Shown: one piece after another, positions 46,792 to 56,700 of the stretch
Position numbering within the stretch: position 1 is the first letter of the stretch
How the letters are laid out: every line of letters starts with the position of its first letter
Source: a virus
DNA length: 64,000 nt
Virus record (IMG/VR): IMGVR_UViG_3300024433_001307
Span: 1-64,000 of that record
Reading direction: 5' to 3' (one strand)
The notes under the pieces: model-generated
What the model was told of the DNA's origin: nothing
Database searches by the model: none
What the model saw: only the letters and a program-made list of their open reading frames with translations
Made by a program: the position numbers and the translations under genes

Positions 46792-46793
46792 AA
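46125..46793 (+). CDS. homing endonuclease (Vsr/EDxHD-like) with NUMOD-type motifs
   Basis: 222 residues. The N-terminus has CECGCGQEV and RYLYGHNRKGK, then repeats of KRKMSISHIKRL and HRRKVSETMTRLW type (NUMOD3-like DNA-binding segments). The nuclease part has KPERRLRNGLNKMF, PDFVNVNGQKKIIELFGDYWHG and GFRTLIVWECEL, the core of Vsr-related EDxHD homing enzymes. It starts in an ATGA overlap with the beta-helix gene and ends in a TAATG junction with the tail terminator gene, so it keeps the operon intact. Confidence 0.8.
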   Translation: MIECECGCGQEVKSNRRYLYGHNRKGKYHIEETIEKMKKRHPTEETKRKMSISHIKRLTKEIRKGMSCRQLKVWQNPEHRRKVSETMTRLWQDSNYAERQIRASFAGNNLKPTKPERRLRNGLNKMFPGEYKYVGDGQIFIGYKNPDFVNVNGQKKIIELFGDYWHGEERTNRTKKQEETQRINHFKRYGFRTLIVWECELKDISKLRKKLLQFHKAQRVKI

Positions 46794-47338
46794 TGAGTTT
46801 GGTTATTGTAACAGGTGATTACATATCAGCTATTACAGGAGGTGTTTATAAGCTAATGAGTTCGGCAAGAGCCAGAGAAAAAGGAGATGTCTTACTTCAT
46901 ACTCCGTCTATCATATTGGCCGATTATATTATTGGTACCTTATCAGATATGGGACGTCATTCTTCTGGAGATGATTGGCCTTTATTTGTTAGTTATTTAC
47001 CGGAAGGGGATACCGTTCCTGTTGATTGCGGAGCCATTTATGATACCGCAGGTATTTTAGATGGTAGAACCGGTCAAGGAGAGGTTATTCAGCATTATGG
47101 TTTTATGATACATATTCGGTCTTCTGTTTATGATGTTGGTTGGAAGAAGGCAGAAGAAATAGCAGATGATTTGAGTGAATGTTCTAATAACTTGATTACT
47201 GTGGATTCAACAGAATATCTGATTTGCAATGTCACTCGTACCTCTCCTGTTACTTATTTGGGTTTAGACAAAGATACTGAAAGGGTATTTTTGTTTTCTG
47301 TTAATTTTATTACCACATTAAAAAAAATTGAAAGTTAG
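46793..47338 (+). CDS. tail terminator-like protein
   Basis: 181 residues: alpha/beta fold with GDYISAITGGVYKLMSSAR, YGFMIHIRSSVYDVGWKKAE, LSECSNNLITVDST and a last strand FLFSVNFITTL. This fits minor-capsid/tail-terminator proteins that cap the tail tube. It directly precedes the tail tube gene. Confidence 0.65.
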   Translation: MSLVIVTGDYISAITGGVYKLMSSARAREKGDVLLHTPSIILADYIIGTLSDMGRHSSGDDWPLFVSYLPEGDTVPVDCGAIYDTAGILDGRTGQGEVIQHYGFMIHIRSSVYDVGWKKAEEIADDLSECSNNLITVDSTEYLICNVTRTSPVTYLGLDKDTERVFLFSVNFITTLKKIES

Positions 47339-47363
47339 AGTTTAATTTTGAAAGGGTAGTGCA

Positions 47364-47807
47364 ATGAGTAGAGTTGATGATGGACATAGCACCACTATAG
47401 AATTTGGGGACCAGCCCAGTGGAACTGGTCCAGGAATCACATTCTGGGAGAAAGAAGTTACTCCTCCTGGTTTGGATGGTGGTGGTGAGAACGACACCAC
47501 TACTATGAGGAATCTTGTGTATAGGACTCGTTCTCCCAAGAAGCTCATCACCTTGACAGAAATGACTATCTTGGTATCGTATGACATCGGCTTCTACGAT
47601 GACATCTTGGATTTATTGAATAACAACCAATTGATTACTATTACCTTCCCTGATGATACTACTTTGGCATTTTGGGGGTGGTTAGATAAATTCATCCCCA
47701 ATAACTTCATAGAAGGTGAACAGCCGACAGCCACCATCACCATCGTGCCCTCCAATCAGAATGAATCTGGTGTTGAAACTGCTCCTGATTATCAAGAAGC
47801 TGCCTAA
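47364..47807 (+). CDS. major tail tube protein
   Basis: 147 residues, beta-rich. It begins MSRVDDGHSTTIEFG and contains TMRNLVYRTRSPKKLITLTE, ITITFPDDTTLAFWGWL and ATITIVPSNQ, the strands of tube-forming tail proteins. It has the strong RBS TTGAAAGGG shared with capsid and decoration genes, in line with high copy number. The chaperone genes and tape measure follow. Confidence 0.8.
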   Translation: MSRVDDGHSTTIEFGDQPSGTGPGITFWEKEVTPPGLDGGGENDTTTMRNLVYRTRSPKKLITLTEMTILVSYDIGFYDDILDLLNNNQLITITFPDDTTLAFWGWLDKFIPNNFIEGEQPTATITIVPSNQNESGVETAPDYQEAA

Positions 47808-47850
47808 GGTAGATGGGTATAGTAAATTTGCTGAGAATGAGATTCTTACA

Positions 47851-48009
47851 ATGATTCAACGAGAGCCTATATGTAGGGTCAGGACAAGCTGTGTTTGGGC
47901 AAGAGCATGGGCCCTGTGGGCTAAATTTAAGGGTATACGGGACGATTTAGCAGCTATCAGCCCGAATCAACTAATAATGGGTTTTTACTTTGGAAAGGAT
48001 GTAGTATGA
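47851..48009 (+). CDS. small ORF after the tail tube, possibly a +1 frame extension
   Basis: 52 residues from the ATG at 47851 (MIQREPICRVRTSCVWAR... to GKDVV), in the +1 frame relative to the tail tube. The frame stays open back through the tail tube stop to 47716, and no convincing RBS precedes the internal ATG. It could be a separate small gene or a C-terminal extension made by +1 frameshifting at the tube stop (GCC TAA). It overlaps the chaperone start by 4 bases. Confidence 0.45.
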   Translation: MIQREPICRVRTSCVWARAWALWAKFKGIRDDLAAISPNQLIMGFYFGKDVV

Positions 48010-48365
48010 ACGAGCTAAAATTTTCATTAAAATTGAAGGAGGTTTCTGTTGAACTTACAGATTCCTCCGGAGTAGCCAAGAAGTATATCTTGAGAGAATT
48101 GTCTGGAGAGGCACGGGATACGTTTCTTGATAATGTAGGTAGTAGAGTTCAATATGATGCAGAAGGAAAGTTTAGGTCCTTGTCAAGTCTTAAAGGACTG
48201 CAATCTGGTCTATTAACTCTTTGCCTCTTTGACGACCAAAAGAAAGCTGTTGAACCGAAAACCCTTGATAAATATCCTGCAACCGTGCTCGCCAAATTGT
48301 TTGAAGTGGCTCAGACATTGAGTGCTCTTGATATTGAAGGTGTTAGCGAAGCAAAAAACGATTAG
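48006..48365 (+). CDS. tail assembly chaperone, short (G-like) product
   Basis: 119 residues: LKEVSVELTDSSGVAKKYI, FLDNVGSRVQYDAEGK and a helical end. Position between tail tube and tape measure, size and the frameshift site at its end match the lambda G-type chaperone that coats the tape measure before tail assembly. Confidence 0.78.
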   Translation: MNELKFSLKLKEVSVELTDSSGVAKKYILRELSGEARDTFLDNVGSRVQYDAEGKFRSLSSLKGLQSGLLTLCLFDDQKKAVEPKTLDKYPATVLAKLFEVAQTLSALDIEGVSEAKND

Positions 48366-48718
48366 AAGGTGAGACGTTAGCGTGGTATAGATTGGCGTCT
48401 CATCTGCACCTTCCACTTCAAGAGGTAAAGGCTAAGACATCGTCTACGGAATTTATACAATGGATGGAATACTTAGAAAGAGAGGTTAATGCTTTTCATC
48501 GTGAAGATTATTATTTGGCCCAAATTGTTGCTGCGATATTTAAGGTTAATGTCGAGCATCCCAGAAGAGTTCGACTTGAAGACTTTCTTTTGAAATTTCG
48601 AACCAAAAAGAAAGGAGAGGCTAAGGTTAAAGTAGGTTGGAAAGAAAGAATGAGACGGTCTAAAAGTTTTTGGTTAGGTGCTTTAGGGTTGAAAGGAAAA
48701 CTAAAAGATGGCAGGTGA
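48006..48718 (+). CDS. tail assembly chaperone, long (GT-like) frameshift product
   Basis: Produced by -1 slippage at 48353-48359, joining the first 118 codons to 119 residues in the -1 frame (about 237 in all). The T-like part has WYRLASHLHLPLQEV and a basic end. The -1 frame has no ATG near the site, and the nominal start at 48392 is a TTG inside it, so frameshifting is the natural way to express it. It probably bridges the tape measure and the tail tube subunits. Confidence 0.8.
48353..48359 (+). promoter_or_regulatory. -1 programmed frameshift site A AAA AAC
   Basis: The slippery heptamer aaaaaac lies with zero-frame codons GCA AAA AAC, two codons before the TAG of the short product. After a one-base back slip the frame continues RLEGETLAWYRLASHL and runs to 48718. 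Confidence 0.85.
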
Positions 48719-51386
48719 TACACTTGACCTTGGTAATTTACTGATTCATCTAAGAGCTGACAATGCTCAATATAAAAGAGTATTGGGAGGTTCCTTAAAA
48801 CTGTTGAAAGGCACCATGAGTAAGATGAGTAAATATGCAAGAAGAGGAGCATTGGCAATGATAGGGCTTGGTGCTGCTTCTGTTAAAGCCTATGCGAGTT
48901 TTGATGATGCTATGACAAAATCATTAGCCATTATGGGAGATGTCTCTCCTAAGATGAGAAAGGAAATGGAAATCACAGCAAGGATGATGGCTGTTAAGAG
49001 TGTCACATCAGCAACGACATTGGCAAAAAGTTATTTCTATCTGGCATCAGCAGGATTAGGTGTTAAACAGTCAATAGCAGCTTTGCCGGCTGTTGAGAAA
49101 TTTGCGGTGGCAGGTGCTTTTGATATGGCGGAGGCTACTACTTTGGCAATGGATGCTCAAAGTGCATTGGGGTTAAGAACTAAAGAAGCTCAAAAGAATC
49201 TGACAAATCTAACCAGAGTGACAGATGTTTTAGTAGGTGCAAATACCTTGGCTAATGCCAATACTCGTCAATTCTCTGCATCCTTAACGACACAAGCTGG
49301 TCCTGCTATGAAGGCCTATAATGTCAGATTGGAGGAAGGGGTGGCAATGTTGGCTGCCTATGCGGAGCAAGGTATCAAGGGAGAACATGCAGGAGCAATG
49401 TATGGTAGAATGCTTCGTTTAATGATGAAAGGTCATCGAGATAATGCCGAAGCCTGGAAGAAAATGAATATACAAATTTTTGATGCCACTGGTGAATTAC
49501 TTCCAATGCATCAAATAATTAAGAATCTTACCAAAGCCATAGGTAATTTATCTACGGAACAGAAGATAGTGGCTTTGGATATGCTTGGATTTCAAGCTCG
49601 TTCCCAACAAGCTATTCTTCCTATATTAGGAATGGGAGATGCTGTAGAAGAATACACAAAAAGACTTGATGAAATGAGTGGCATTACCAGAGAGGTGGCA
49701 TTAAAACAATTGAAATCTTTTTCATCCCAGATGAAAATACTTTGGAATAATATAAAGGATGTTGCCATTTCCATAGGAAGTAGATTGGCTCCATCTATTC
49801 AAAAAATAGGTTTGTGGGTAAGGGAAAATCGATTAGTTATTGAGGATTGGGCGATTGCTTTTACTGATAGAGTGGTTTTTATTAAAGATATGTTATGGGA
49901 TTTATTAAACTTTTTGAGAACAGATTTTACGACAGGTTTTGGAGGTGTTTTGCATACGATTCTTATTTTAATGAAAGCTGCTGCAAAGATGGCAATTGAT
50001 TTGGCTATTAGAACGGGTAAGGGTCTTTGGAGAGCCATTAAGAAAAGCATCATCAGCAGTGTACGTGGAGAGGATATACTTGAGGAATATAAGAAACTCG
50101 GTGGTCAATTTGGAGTTAAAGGTGGAAAGAAAATTGGTGTTCCCATAAAGGGACAGAGAGGTCCTATGTTTTCTTTGGCCCGTGCTGAAAGAACCATGAG
50201 GGTGCAAAGAGAATTGTGGGAGGAAGCAGAACAGAAAGCCAAAGAAAGTGCCCAAAGTCGGGTTGTAGAAGGTGTTATGAAAGGATATGGTGCAAGTGTT
50301 AAAAGATATATGCAAGAAGCCATTGATGATATAAAAGATAGTAGTGTGGAGGTTGGTTCTATTTTGCAAAAGAATTTGGCAGTATTGCATGGTAAAGATA
50401 CACAACGAAAGGTTGAACGGCTATGGCAAGAAGCGAAGAAAGCCGCAGAACCTTATGGTAATATACTCAAGGGTATGAAGAATTCCATTATGGAATTGGT
50501 TACTTTTGGTACGGGGAAGAAGAAAATCATATCTGAATTGATAGATATTGAAGGAATAGATGAATTTGCTGAGGATAAACTAAATGCTCTACGGTCAATG
50601 CTTTCTGAGATGGGTAGGATGAGTAGAGAACTTTATGATGTAGAAATAAAATTGCTCGATATGCAATTGGAGGAATATAAAAAATTCATAGATGATAAAG
50701 ATATCCTAAATCAATGGTATTTGGAACAGGTTCGTAAATTGGATATCGAATTATTGAAATCATCTGATAGTTTAATTGATGGTTTTAAGGCTGCTGGTAT
50801 GCAGATGAAAGAAGAAATCAAAACATGGGGTGAAGTTGCTTATGATGTAGCAATGAGCATGAAGACAGAATTCGGTAATTCCATGTATGAGATGATAGAG
50901 AATGCCAAAACTTTCAAAGAAGCCATGTTAGGAGTTCTTGATGCTGTTCGACGGGCTATAATTAGAGCAATAACAGAGAAGATGGCGGCACAGTTAATGA
51001 GTGGATTCATGGGATTTATGGGTGGGGGAGGAGCAACAGTGGCCACCGGTGCTGTAATAAATCATGGAAGAATGATGCCTTTTGCAAGCGGTGGTTTAGT
51101 GTCTAATCCTACTTTCTTTCCTATGGCTAAAGGTGATGTAGGATTGATGGGTGAAAGAGGCGAAGAGGCTATAATGCCTTTGACAAGAAGAGGTGGTAAA
51201 TTGGGAGTAGAAGCGGAAGGAATGGGAACTAAAAATTTTACAGCCAATTTCAATATCAGTTCGATAGATTCACAGGATACATTAAGAGCGGTTGCTCCAT
51301 TAAAGAAACATTTTCAGGATTGGATGAGGGAGGCATTGAATAGTCAACATCCTTTAAGACAGGATATAATAGAATTGGGTAGATAA
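48708..51386 (+). CDS. tape measure protein
   Basis: 892 residues, setting tail length; at about 0.15 nm per residue that is near 130 nm. The N-terminal part has the TP901-type region ASVKAYASFDDAMTKSLAIM and ARMMAVKSVTSATTLAKSYF. Hydrophobic segments lie around 400-430 and 760-790, coiled-coil helices around 550-660, and a Gly-rich stretch, FMGFMGGGGATVATG, near 770. The C-terminal GERGEEAIMPLTRRGGKLGV is a common tape measure ending. It overlaps the chaperone by 11 bases. Confidence 0.9.
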   Translation: MAGDTLDLGNLLIHLRADNAQYKRVLGGSLKLLKGTMSKMSKYARRGALAMIGLGAASVKAYASFDDAMTKSLAIMGDVSPKMRKEMEITARMMAVKSVTSATTLAKSYFYLASAGLGVKQSIAALPAVEKFAVAGAFDMAEATTLAMDAQSALGLRTKEAQKNLTNLTRVTDVLVGANTLANANTRQFSASLTTQAGPAMKAYNVRLEEGVAMLAAYAEQGIKGEHAGAMYGRMLRLMMKGHRDNAEAWKKMNIQIFDATGELLPMHQIIKNLTKAIGNLSTEQKIVALDMLGFQARSQQAILPILGMGDAVEEYTKRLDEMSGITREVALKQLKSFSSQMKILWNNIKDVAISIGSRLAPSIQKIGLWVRENRLVIEDWAIAFTDRVVFIKDMLWDLLNFLRTDFTTGFGGVLHTILILMKAAAKMAIDLAIRTGKGLWRAIKKSIISSVRGEDILEEYKKLGGQFGVKGGKKIGVPIKGQRGPMFSLARAERTMRVQRELWEEAEQKAKESAQSRVVEGVMKGYGASVKRYMQEAIDDIKDSSVEVGSILQKNLAVLHGKDTQRKVERLWQEAKKAAEPYGNILKGMKNSIMELVTFGTGKKKIISELIDIEGIDEFAEDKLNALRSMLSEMGRMSRELYDVEIKLLDMQLEEYKKFIDDKDILNQWYLEQVRKLDIELLKSSDSLIDGFKAAGMQMKEEIKTWGEVAYDVAMSMKTEFGNSMYEMIENAKTFKEAMLGVLDAVRRAIIRAITEKMAAQLMSGFMGFMGGGGATVATGAVINHGRMMPFASGGLVSNPTFFPMAKGDVGLMGERGEEAIMPLTRRGGKLGVEAEGMGTKNFTANFNISSIDSQDTLRAVAPLKKHFQDWMREALNSQHPLRQDIIELGR

Positions 51387-51388
51387 TT

Positions 51389-52219
51389 ATGGATGTGATA
51401 AATAATGATGTAACCAAAGATTTTTCATATGCCTTACATTACCAAGAGAATTGGAATGTAGAAATTGTAAGATTGGATGGTAAGGCTGAGCAAAGAAATC
51501 TACCTGATGTGTATCCAGACCGTAGATGGTTTATCAATTTCAATTATTTAGAAGCAGCAGATAGACAGTCTATTTTGGATTTTCATCGCAGGGCAAGGGG
51601 TGAATATACTTCATTCAGATTAGACGATGTTAATAATAATACATCTACCTGCCAATTTATTCAAGCCAAACATGATATAACTGCGGCAAGTGCTGCTAAT
51701 GAGACTTTCAAAATAGCTGGAGACCATAGAGCTGATTTTTCTGCTGGTACTAAATTTATGATAGACGGCTCTGCCGGTGCAGTGCATGATGGCGATTGGG
51801 TTGTTGATTCTGTAACCTTAAGCGGGTCAGATACTTTAATAACGGTAACAGGAAATGTCAGCAGTGATTCTACTTCCGGTCATATTCTGCATAGCGAATT
51901 TCAATTGTTCAAAACCTATGCTGAAGGAGGTTCAGGAGATACAGAGGATTGGGATGAAGATATTTATGATATTCAACCTGGAGAGATAACAGTAGAAGTG
52001 GATGATGTTGAAGTTGATGAGGGTACTGATTATACTTTGGATGATTCAACAGGTGTCATCGTTTTTACTGCTGGTAATACTCCAGCTGATACTTCTATTA
52101 TAGAAGCTATATTCAAATTCTATTTTAGAGTTCGTTTTGATACCCCCTATTCGGAAACTCTTAGAGATAAAGGTGAATGGGAAGTTAGAGGATTGGAATT
52201 GGTTGAGGTTAAACCATGA
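51389..52219 (+). CDS. distal tail protein (DUF2460-like)
   Basis: 276 residues. NVEIVRLDGKAEQRNLPDVY, DRRWFINFNYLEAADRQSIL and FHRRARGEYTSFRLDD are the DUF2460 signature. The second half has repeated beta segments and ends ETLRDKGEWEVRGLELVEV. It is the first of the DUF2460-DUF2163-NlpC/P60-tip series known from gene-transfer agents and siphoviruses. Confidence 0.85.
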   Translation: MDVINNDVTKDFSYALHYQENWNVEIVRLDGKAEQRNLPDVYPDRRWFINFNYLEAADRQSILDFHRRARGEYTSFRLDDVNNNTSTCQFIQAKHDITAASAANETFKIAGDHRADFSAGTKFMIDGSAGAVHDGDWVVDSVTLSGSDTLITVTGNVSSDSTSGHILHSEFQLFKTYAEGGSGDTEDWDEDIYDIQPGEITVEVDDVEVDEGTDYTLDDSTGVIVFTAGNTPADTSIIEAIFKFYFRVRFDTPYSETLRDKGEWEVRGLELVEVKP

Positions 52220-53289
52220 GAAATTTAGATTCTGGATTCTTAGCTCATTTAGCTGGAGATGAATTGAATCTAACGGAATTATTCTCCATCGAATTGACTA
52301 ATGGTACTATCTATTATTATACCACTCACAATAGAGATATTATTTGGGATGCCGCTTCTAATATCTATAGTCATGATTTACCTATGAGAAGAGGGGATGC
52401 TCAATTGTCTATGGATTCGGAAGCTGATAATATGCAAGTGGTCATTGCCAATATAATAGGAGATGTCGCCACAAAGGTTAAGAATAATTTGCTTAATGAA
52501 GCCGTGCTCACCATCAAGATAATTAGATGGGATGATGATTATGCTGCTGATAAAGAAATAATTATATTCGTGGGTATCATACGAGTATCATATAATCGAC
52601 AACAGGCAACATTCGAACTTAAACAGAGAGAAGAATCATTATCCACCAAATTTCCGCTTTATGCTTATCAAGAACCATGCAATCATAATTTATTTGATAA
52701 CCATCCAAGAAGATGCACCTTGACCAGAAGCAATTATGCTTATGCTGGCACGGCTACGGGAGGTAGTATATCTACTTTGATAGATACCACAAGAGGAATT
52801 ATATATAAGGTAAATTTCGATGGAGGAGATGATAGTGCTCCTATAGAAATTGGAGATACCGTAACAGGTCAAGCCGGGAGTGGAACGGGTGTTGTGGTCA
52901 ATATCGTTTATCTAACATCGAGTACAGGTACAATATGGTATGTGGAACAATCTGGAGCACAATTTGTCAATGATGAGGAATTACAAAATATCGGTAGTGA
53001 TTCAATATATGTAAATGGAACACCTGCCGAGAATACCACTTTTTATGAAAGAGGAGAATTAGAAATCACCAGTGGAGATAACACAGGTTTATCCTTTACC
53101 ATTTTATCTATGTCGGGTAATACCATAACCATTCTTAATGTATTTCCCTTTATTATGGTATCGGGAGTGTCTTATAATATATATCCGTCTTGTGGATATG
53201 ATGCCGATATATGCAAGAGCAGATTTAATAATGATGAACATTTTTTAGGTTTCTTGCATACACCTAATGTTGAAGAGGTTTTCATGTAA
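52216..53289 (+). CDS. baseplate hub-like protein (DUF2163/BR0599 family)
   Basis: 357 residues. LAHLAGDELNLTELFSIEL, NMQVVIANIIGDVATKVK and the closing CGYDADICKSRFNNDEHFLG with FLHTPNVE identify the family. Cysteines near 155, 167 and 330-340 probably bind an iron-sulfur cluster or zinc. An extra strand-rich insert (about 175-310, GQAGSGTGVVVNIV) sits between core halves. It overlaps the gene before by 4 bases. Confidence 0.82.
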   Translation: MRNLDSGFLAHLAGDELNLTELFSIELTNGTIYYYTTHNRDIIWDAASNIYSHDLPMRRGDAQLSMDSEADNMQVVIANIIGDVATKVKNNLLNEAVLTIKIIRWDDDYAADKEIIIFVGIIRVSYNRQQATFELKQREESLSTKFPLYAYQEPCNHNLFDNHPRRCTLTRSNYAYAGTATGGSISTLIDTTRGIIYKVNFDGGDDSAPIEIGDTVTGQAGSGTGVVVNIVYLTSSTGTIWYVEQSGAQFVNDEELQNIGSDSIYVNGTPAENTTFYERGELEITSGDNTGLSFTILSMSGNTITILNVFPFIMVSGVSYNIYPSCGYDADICKSRFNNDEHFLGFLHTPNVEEVFM

Positions 53290-53741
53290 TGGAAATTGGG
53301 GAACGAATAGCACGGGAAGCTCTTAATTGGATTGGTGTTCCTTATCAACATCGTGCTATGACTAAGAATGGTTGTGATTGTACTGGTTTGATTTTAGGTG
53401 TATTGAAGACTTTAGGATATTTGGGGAATTATAAGGTTAGAGAATATCCTATTGATTGGAATTTGCATGGTATGGCTGATGACCATATTCGTGATGAATT
53501 ATTGAAAGTAACAAATGAAATATCAGGTTCTGAAAAACTTCTTAAAGGAGATATTCTATTATTTTGGTTTGGAAGGTGTGTATCTCATATAGGAATATAT
53601 ATTGGAGATAGACAATTTGTTCATAGTTGGAGAAATGCTAAAAAATGTAAGATAGCTCCATTGATGAATAAAAATGGTTGGGCCAGTAGATTTGATTCAG
53701 CATACAGATTTGATTCAAAGAAATTGGGATTAGATATATGA
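53289..53741 (+). CDS. NlpC/P60 tail peptidase
   Basis: 150 residues with the papain-like active site: C in NGCDCTGLIL (near residue 32), H in CVSHIGIYIGD (near residue 97) and H in FVHSW. This enzyme would cleave peptidoglycan peptides at the tail tip during entry or process the tip. It shares one base with the hub gene and overlaps the tip gene by 4. Confidence 0.85.
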   Translation: MEIGERIAREALNWIGVPYQHRAMTKNGCDCTGLILGVLKTLGYLGNYKVREYPIDWNLHGMADDHIRDELLKVTNEISGSEKLLKGDILLFWFGRCVSHIGIYIGDRQFVHSWRNAKKCKIAPLMNKNGWASRFDSAYRFDSKKLGLDI

Positions 53742-56700
53742 GTAATGGTGGTTGGGGTAGATTGGCTATTTCGATAGCTGGAGCCTTTGTAGGCAATATG
53801 ATATTACCCGGCTTTGGAACCTCTCTTGGTTTCTTTGGGGGTGCGATTTTAGGTTCTATGATTTTTCCTCAAAAGACAAAAAGTACCCCTCCACAGTTAG
53901 GTGATTATCCAGTACAAACAGCAGAAAAAGGAACTCCCATACCATTCATATGTGGTTCAAAAGAGGTAGCTGGTAATATCATATATGCTGAACCGGCTGA
54001 ACCGTATACTATAGCTCATTCCAGTGGTGGGGGAGGTAAGAGTGGTGGTGGAGAAGCAAAAACATATGAAACCAGGTATCGAAGAACCTTTTTGATTTGT
54101 GTGTGTGAAGGTCCTGCATGGGTGATGAGTGCAAGAAAAGGCAAATTGAATATGCCTTTGAGTGATTTTACTTGGTATGATGGTCAGAATAATTCTGGTC
54201 TTTCTGCCTTATTAGGTATAGATTATGCAGAATACAAGACTTGTGCCTTAGCTCTTTTTGAGAATTATGATACAGGCAGTTCCGAGCAGATACCAAATAT
54301 GCTCTTTGAAGTGTCATCAGAATATGTTGGAATAGAATCTCATTGTGTGATTGGGGATGATTTATATATCATTCATGGTAAAGGCGTTTTGGTGAATGCA
54401 GGAGTGATTACGAATGAAGGAGGTCTAACTGGAATACCTTGCTCTTATCATCCTTTTGAAGTAGGTCATGTAATTAGGGTAGGTGGAACTTCTACATTAG
54501 ATAGCGGTAATGGTTATGCCATTGTAGAAATTACTGATGATAGGATAATTGTCAATAAAGGCTATCAAGCTGAAACTCTTGATGGAGATGAGCGTATATT
54601 TCGTTTTCTACAGAATTATTTGGAAGATTACGGTTATGGGCATGGTTGCATAATTGGAGATTATTATTATGTACCTATAAATTATCTTGCCGATTATCAA
54701 ACTTGTATTATTCGTATCAAGCGAAGTACCTTAGCAATTGAAAGCGATTGGGCAGATGACCCTGTTACTTATGGATGGTATGGTGGTCAAGTAGGTATGA
54801 ATTGTAAAGCATCCCCAGATGGACTTTATGTGTTTTTACAGACTCTTAATTTCGAAATTTTATATAAATATCGAGTGAGTGATGGTGCTTTGATATGGGA
54901 ATTTTATCATCCAGATGGACAAAATGATAGTTATATATTGGATGTAGATTCAGATGGTTGTTGTTATCTTGCAGAAATTAAAGATGCGGGCGAATACGGT
55001 AGAGGAAAAGTAGCAAAGATTGCAGCAGATGGTTCCGCAGCCACGTTTTTTACTTTGGGTCTAACACCAAAAGCATATTATCATGGAGGAAATTATTGTA
55101 GTGCATTGAATGAAAGTGCTGATATATTGGCAACAGGAGGTCATCAATCTGGGAACAGTGAGATACTCGGTTCCAGATTGCCTTTACGTTTGTGGAATTT
55201 AACGACATTGACTGATATCGCTTATTTTGAGATAGCATCCGATTATGATTTTTTCCAATTGCTATGGCATGATGGTTATCTGTATGCTTACGGTGATACC
55301 ACTACTTATAATGGTGATACCGTAAATATATGGAAATTTGATACGGATTTGAATGTTATTGCTACAGGTTATGTTTCTTCTGTAGGTTGTTTTTGGGTGG
55401 GGAATGACCGCCATATATGGGTGGGTCGAACATCACCTTCATTACCTAACGGTTTGGTTATATTGGATAAGGATGATTTGAGTGTGAGGGAATCTTTGAA
55501 AATTCATTATTTATGCTATGTTACTAATCCAATTATTACCAGTGCGGAATATGTCACGAATTATAGGATTGCAGGTGAGACCCATGATGAATATCCACCC
55601 AATATAATTAAAGCGATAGCAATACGATTGGATAAGGAGGATTTGATAAATGAAACCAAATTCAACGCTGCTTTGGATTATTGCATTGACCAAGATATAA
55701 AATTAAGTTTTGCTTTCAAAGACCTTAAGCCTTGGACTGATTGGATTAACTATATCAATTCTCATTATGCTGGTTATTATTTCTGGCAAGCCGGTCAACT
55801 CTGTTTGGGTGTATATAAAGATGAGAATTCTGTGGCTTCCATAACACAAGATGACCTAATCAGAGAAGAAGGAGAACCACCTGTTCAAATAAATCCTTTC
55901 AGTCCTGATTGGTTTAATCGGACAGAAATTAAATGGACCAATCGTGATGATAATTATGGTACTGCGATAGCCGTTGCTAAGGATGATATTGACATAAGAA
56001 ATAATGGTTTGAGAAAACATGCAGTGGATTTGGCTGGAATTCATAATGCGACCCTTGCTCAGAAGATGGTGGAACGAATGAGGATAGACAGTCAATGTAG
56101 ACGAAGACTTTTCAGTTTTGCTTTATCTTATAAATATCTTGGTTTGGAGAGAGGTGATGTAATAGATATAACCGATGGATATTTGTTAACAGCCCAGAAG
56201 ATGAGAATCATCAATCTTGTTGTATCCCCTCATGGTAGGAAGATAGTGATTAAAGCTGTTGAAGATGGTAGTGAATTATATCCTACAATAACATGGTCAA
56301 CGGAAACCACAGAACATATTCTTCCAACTATTCCTACCGTGAGTGGAAGTCGAATTACTTATAGAGAAGATACTGATGAAGCTAAATTGAATTTGTCTAT
56401 TGCTCCTATTACTCAATATGCTAATGGATGGGATATTTATAAATCAAATGATGGGGGTAGTAGTTATAATTTGATTGGTAGATGTGCTGTAGACGGAATT
56501 ACGGGAGGAGATGCTAATAGTATAGGAACACTGACTAAGGCATTATTGGCAACCGCTTCCACTACTTGGCATCAGGATGAATCTTTCGAGGTTGATATAG
56601 GAACAGTAACTGATTTATCTACATCTATAACTGATGCCCAATTGTTTAATGGATTGAAATTGGCTAAGATAGATGATGAGATAATTGGTTATAAAGATTG

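Noticed and set aside
53289-53741. Endolysin
   Set aside because: The NlpC/P60 protein sits in the fixed DUF2460-DUF2163-tip series, so it is a tail peptidase.
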